Source: Galaxea fascicularis | Lineage: Eukaryota; Cnidaria; Anthozoa; Scleractinia; Euphylliidae | NCBI GenBank assembly: GCA_948470475.1 | Contig: OX419346.1 | Coordinates: 3,877,231-3,941,230 of the forward strand | DNA: 64,000 bases | Reading direction: 5' to 3' | Part shown: one piece after another, positions 61,437 to 64,000 of the stretch | Position numbering within the stretch: position 1 is the first letter of the stretch | How the letters are laid out: each line of letters begins with the position of its first letter | Translations under genes and position numbers: made by a program | Notes under the pieces: model-generated | Told to the model about the DNA's origin: nothing | The model's input: the letters and a program-made list of their open reading frames with translations, nothing else | The model's database searches: none

Positions 61437-64000
61437 GTAAGCTTTTCTGAGATCCACAACCACAGCTTAGAATATTTTTGTTTTAATGCCAGTCCACAGA
61501 AGTGCCAGCGAAGGCAGTTATGGTTCTTTTTTCGTAACTGAGATGAAAATGTTATTCGAATGAAAGTTGTTATCCGTGAAATTCATCCGCTTTTTGCGGC
61601 CGCTTAAATTGCCCACAGTCCTTACATAATTCTTCATTCGCCTCAGTCCTCCATACTTAGCAAGACAAAATTAATTAAAAATGTAAATTCAGCCGAGTTA
61701 GCCAGTAGGGCTGTCCGCTCTGTAAATGAAGTGCATTCAAATTAGTTCCGGCGTTTCTCATCATTGGTGGCTCGCATTTCGAGCTCTAGTTTCATGATGT
61801 AGTGAAGTTTTGTTATGAATTTAGCTTTAGAGTTCGATGCATTTTTAAAGATTTCCATTTATTTGAGGCTACAGACGACGCATGCTCACTGTCGGCAAAA
61901 AATGGTAATTACAATCCGGCTTTATAATATTTTGGATTCTGTCTTACGAGGCCGACAAAATACTGGTCAGATAAATCTTCGCAACTGCTTTCTGCTGCGA
62001 GCTCACAACTCGGCGAAAACTTTCCCCGACAAGGGAGGGGATAGGAATACGAAATGGCATGCTCACCGCCCAGGGAGAGAGATGTTCGGGCAAATCCCCT
62101 TTCAATCTCACATCCCTTCGGTCACTCTTTCATTATAAATTAATTGAAAGGAAACAGATGCGGCGCTCTCTCTTTTGACCCTGCGATTTGATTGGTGGAA
62201 ATTTGACAGGATGTCATTAGACGGTGGGTTACGGACGGCGCTCCTTTGTTTTGGTGGCAGGCTCAAAATACGTGATAGTGAATTTGACGTGTGTATGCCG
62301 AACAAAAAATATCAGCCAATCAGACGTCGAGGATTCGCTAACTAATTAGAATTATTTATCAAATCTTTTTTTATCGCAATATTGTTTTGAATGAGGCCCA
62401 GTAAAGCCGATATGCACCTGCTTTTGAGGGACTTGAGAATATTTTTTATCGACAGAAAATTTCCTTTTAGTTTTGGAATTAAAGTTCGACACCCAGGGAT
62501 ATATTTTCTCGAAGAACAAGAAATGGAGTTAAGCTCTTTGGGCGAAACTAAAATGCTAGTCTAGTCAGAAACTTATTCATTTGTATGCGTAAAGAAATGA
62601 ATTCCACTTTGCGTCGCTGTTTATTTACTATTTCCACAGCTATGGCAGTTTTCTTTCATAAAATCGGGAAGGCAACGTACTGTCTTGGAGCCAAAATATT
62701 TGTAGCAAAAGGCAGTACAACATGTGTAGTCGTTAGAAAGCTTTGAATTGGAAATTTAGGGTTTCTGGCGATGACACTTTCGGAGACTGCAAGTGTAATT
62801 TTAGTTCGCTCCACAAAAGCGTGTTTCCTTCTGCTACAGCTCCAGACAGAGAAGAATTTTGCCTTCAGAAAATATCACTAGGGTTTTTCCTAATCTTCTG
62901 AAATCCATGGCAGATCTTCACTGACTAAAGAGTTTTTCGAGGGAAGGAAAATGAAAACACTTTGATCGTGTCGCTTAGAAACATGGAAGGAAAACAAAAT
63001 GAAACGCCACAGAAAAATACAGCACCGAAAAGGCACTGTAAAATAAGGCGGCAGTTAAAGCGCAGACCTTCGAACAATTTCCTGTGACAAGAGAAATAAA
63101 TACTCTTCGTTTTTGATACGAATTTTCGGCCAAATTTAAGCATTATTTTGGCTCGAGGGAACTGGCGCCTGGATTCTATTTGAGAGATTTTTCTTGCCGA
63201 TTTTTCTGTATTTTTACTACGCATGGTCGATCTGTAGTTGTCATTCCAAGCTTTTCGTCTTTGCAGCATTGAGTGTTCCTCATCGACACATAGTTTTGAA
63301 ACTTTGTTATGGATAGTTTACGAGTGGAAAGATATACTGCCTCAATATTTCACTATTTGCAAGTATGTGTGCTGTGTAATTTCAAGCATTTCGACAAGGA
63401 AATAGAATAAATTCACCAACCGGCGCTATTTAATTCTGGAATATTGTTGAAGACTTTTTGAGAAGTAATAGAAATCTTAGGCCCTAAGCTATATTCAAAT
63501 TTTGAGCCGAGAACAGAGGATAATGTTTAACTGTTATTACTCAAAACTCGCTGGCTTGAAAGACCTCGTTCCCCGTGCTTGCTGTATTGTGGAATTTGAA
63601 ATTTGCAGTGATGTCTAGATACCTGTCTGTTCCCTGTAAAATTTAGTATTCCAAGCTGCACCAAAAGCTTGGAGGAATGTATCAGGGCTTTTTCAACCAC
63701 TTACCTTAAATATTGCGCTATGTATTTGAAGACAAGACCTACTAGATGTACCTTAATTGTTCTAAATCATGTCCTCCAAGAATTTGGACTTTATTTGTGC
63801 AATGTTGATAATTGTGACCGAAGTGCATACGAAGAGTCTCAAGCTGGTTTAGCAGCTACAAAAAGAGTAGTTCTTGAAAACTGTATAGCATACACCGAGG
63901 CCTAGGTTTTAACGAAACGAATAGCTCCAGGGATAACCTTGACAAAACCGCTTCGATTGGACTCTCGAATGTGGTGGACATCAGCTGAACTTCGAGTGCG
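61437..64000. other. Intergenic or intronic, nothing recognised
   Basis: Frames of 107 and 114 codons here have no recognisable composition or motif. The frame at 63669-63905 (MEECIRAFSTTYLKYCAMYL onward) is also unidentified. Confidence 0.5.

Overview
The window looks like a piece of a cnidarian genome, most likely an anthozoan such as a stony coral. The evidence is an AT-rich, very intron-dense gene with canonical GT/AG junctions, no operons, many short non-autonomous DNA elements (MITEs), and two kinds of tRNA-derived SINE that I recognise as a coral/anemone style. Species cannot be fixed from the sequence. The organism call is inference.

Positions 400-51987 are occupied by a single giant gene on the minus strand. 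Its first coding exon is at 51912-51987 and its 3' end lies beyond position 1. I rebuilt 59 coding exons by hand. Every junction has GT/AG ends and every codon phase carries over, giving an open frame of 10,948 nt (3,649 codons plus one base). The predicted protein starts MGIVCS, a dual-acylation type N-terminus with no signal peptide. In order it carries: about seven cupredoxin-like (plastocyanin fold) repeats, residues about 26-744; a chitobiase/hexosaminidase C-terminal-like module, about 744-829; a linker; two FN3 domains; a very acidic low-complexity region of about 700 residues from one 2.2-kb exon, about 1046-1792; about thirteen more FN3 domains, about 1800-3300; a helical/coiled-coil stretch; one last FN3; and a thioredoxin-like domain, about 3474-3650 and cut by the window edge. 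I do not recognise this architecture as a named gene.

The introns (about 40 kb) are full of repeats: a 28-bp minisatellite of about 1.65 kb (36.8-38.5 kb), a 54-bp minisatellite (28.05-28.5 kb), a 720-bp polypyrimidine tract touching the exon 20 splice donor, tetranucleotide arrays, three tRNA-type SINEs (two in introns of the gene in minus orientation, one in plus), and many foldback MITEs, some with 3-bp TAA/TTA target duplications of the PIF/Harbinger kind. Several families occur as oppositely oriented pairs inside the same pre-mRNA.

From 52.1 to 64 kb I find no convincing multi-exon gene. There are MITEs, a TIR-bounded element with a short MAAESRFA-type ORF, and two weak plus-strand exon candidates (57.96 and 61.38 kb). 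No rRNA, functional tRNA, CRISPR array, virus or intact autonomous transposon was seen.
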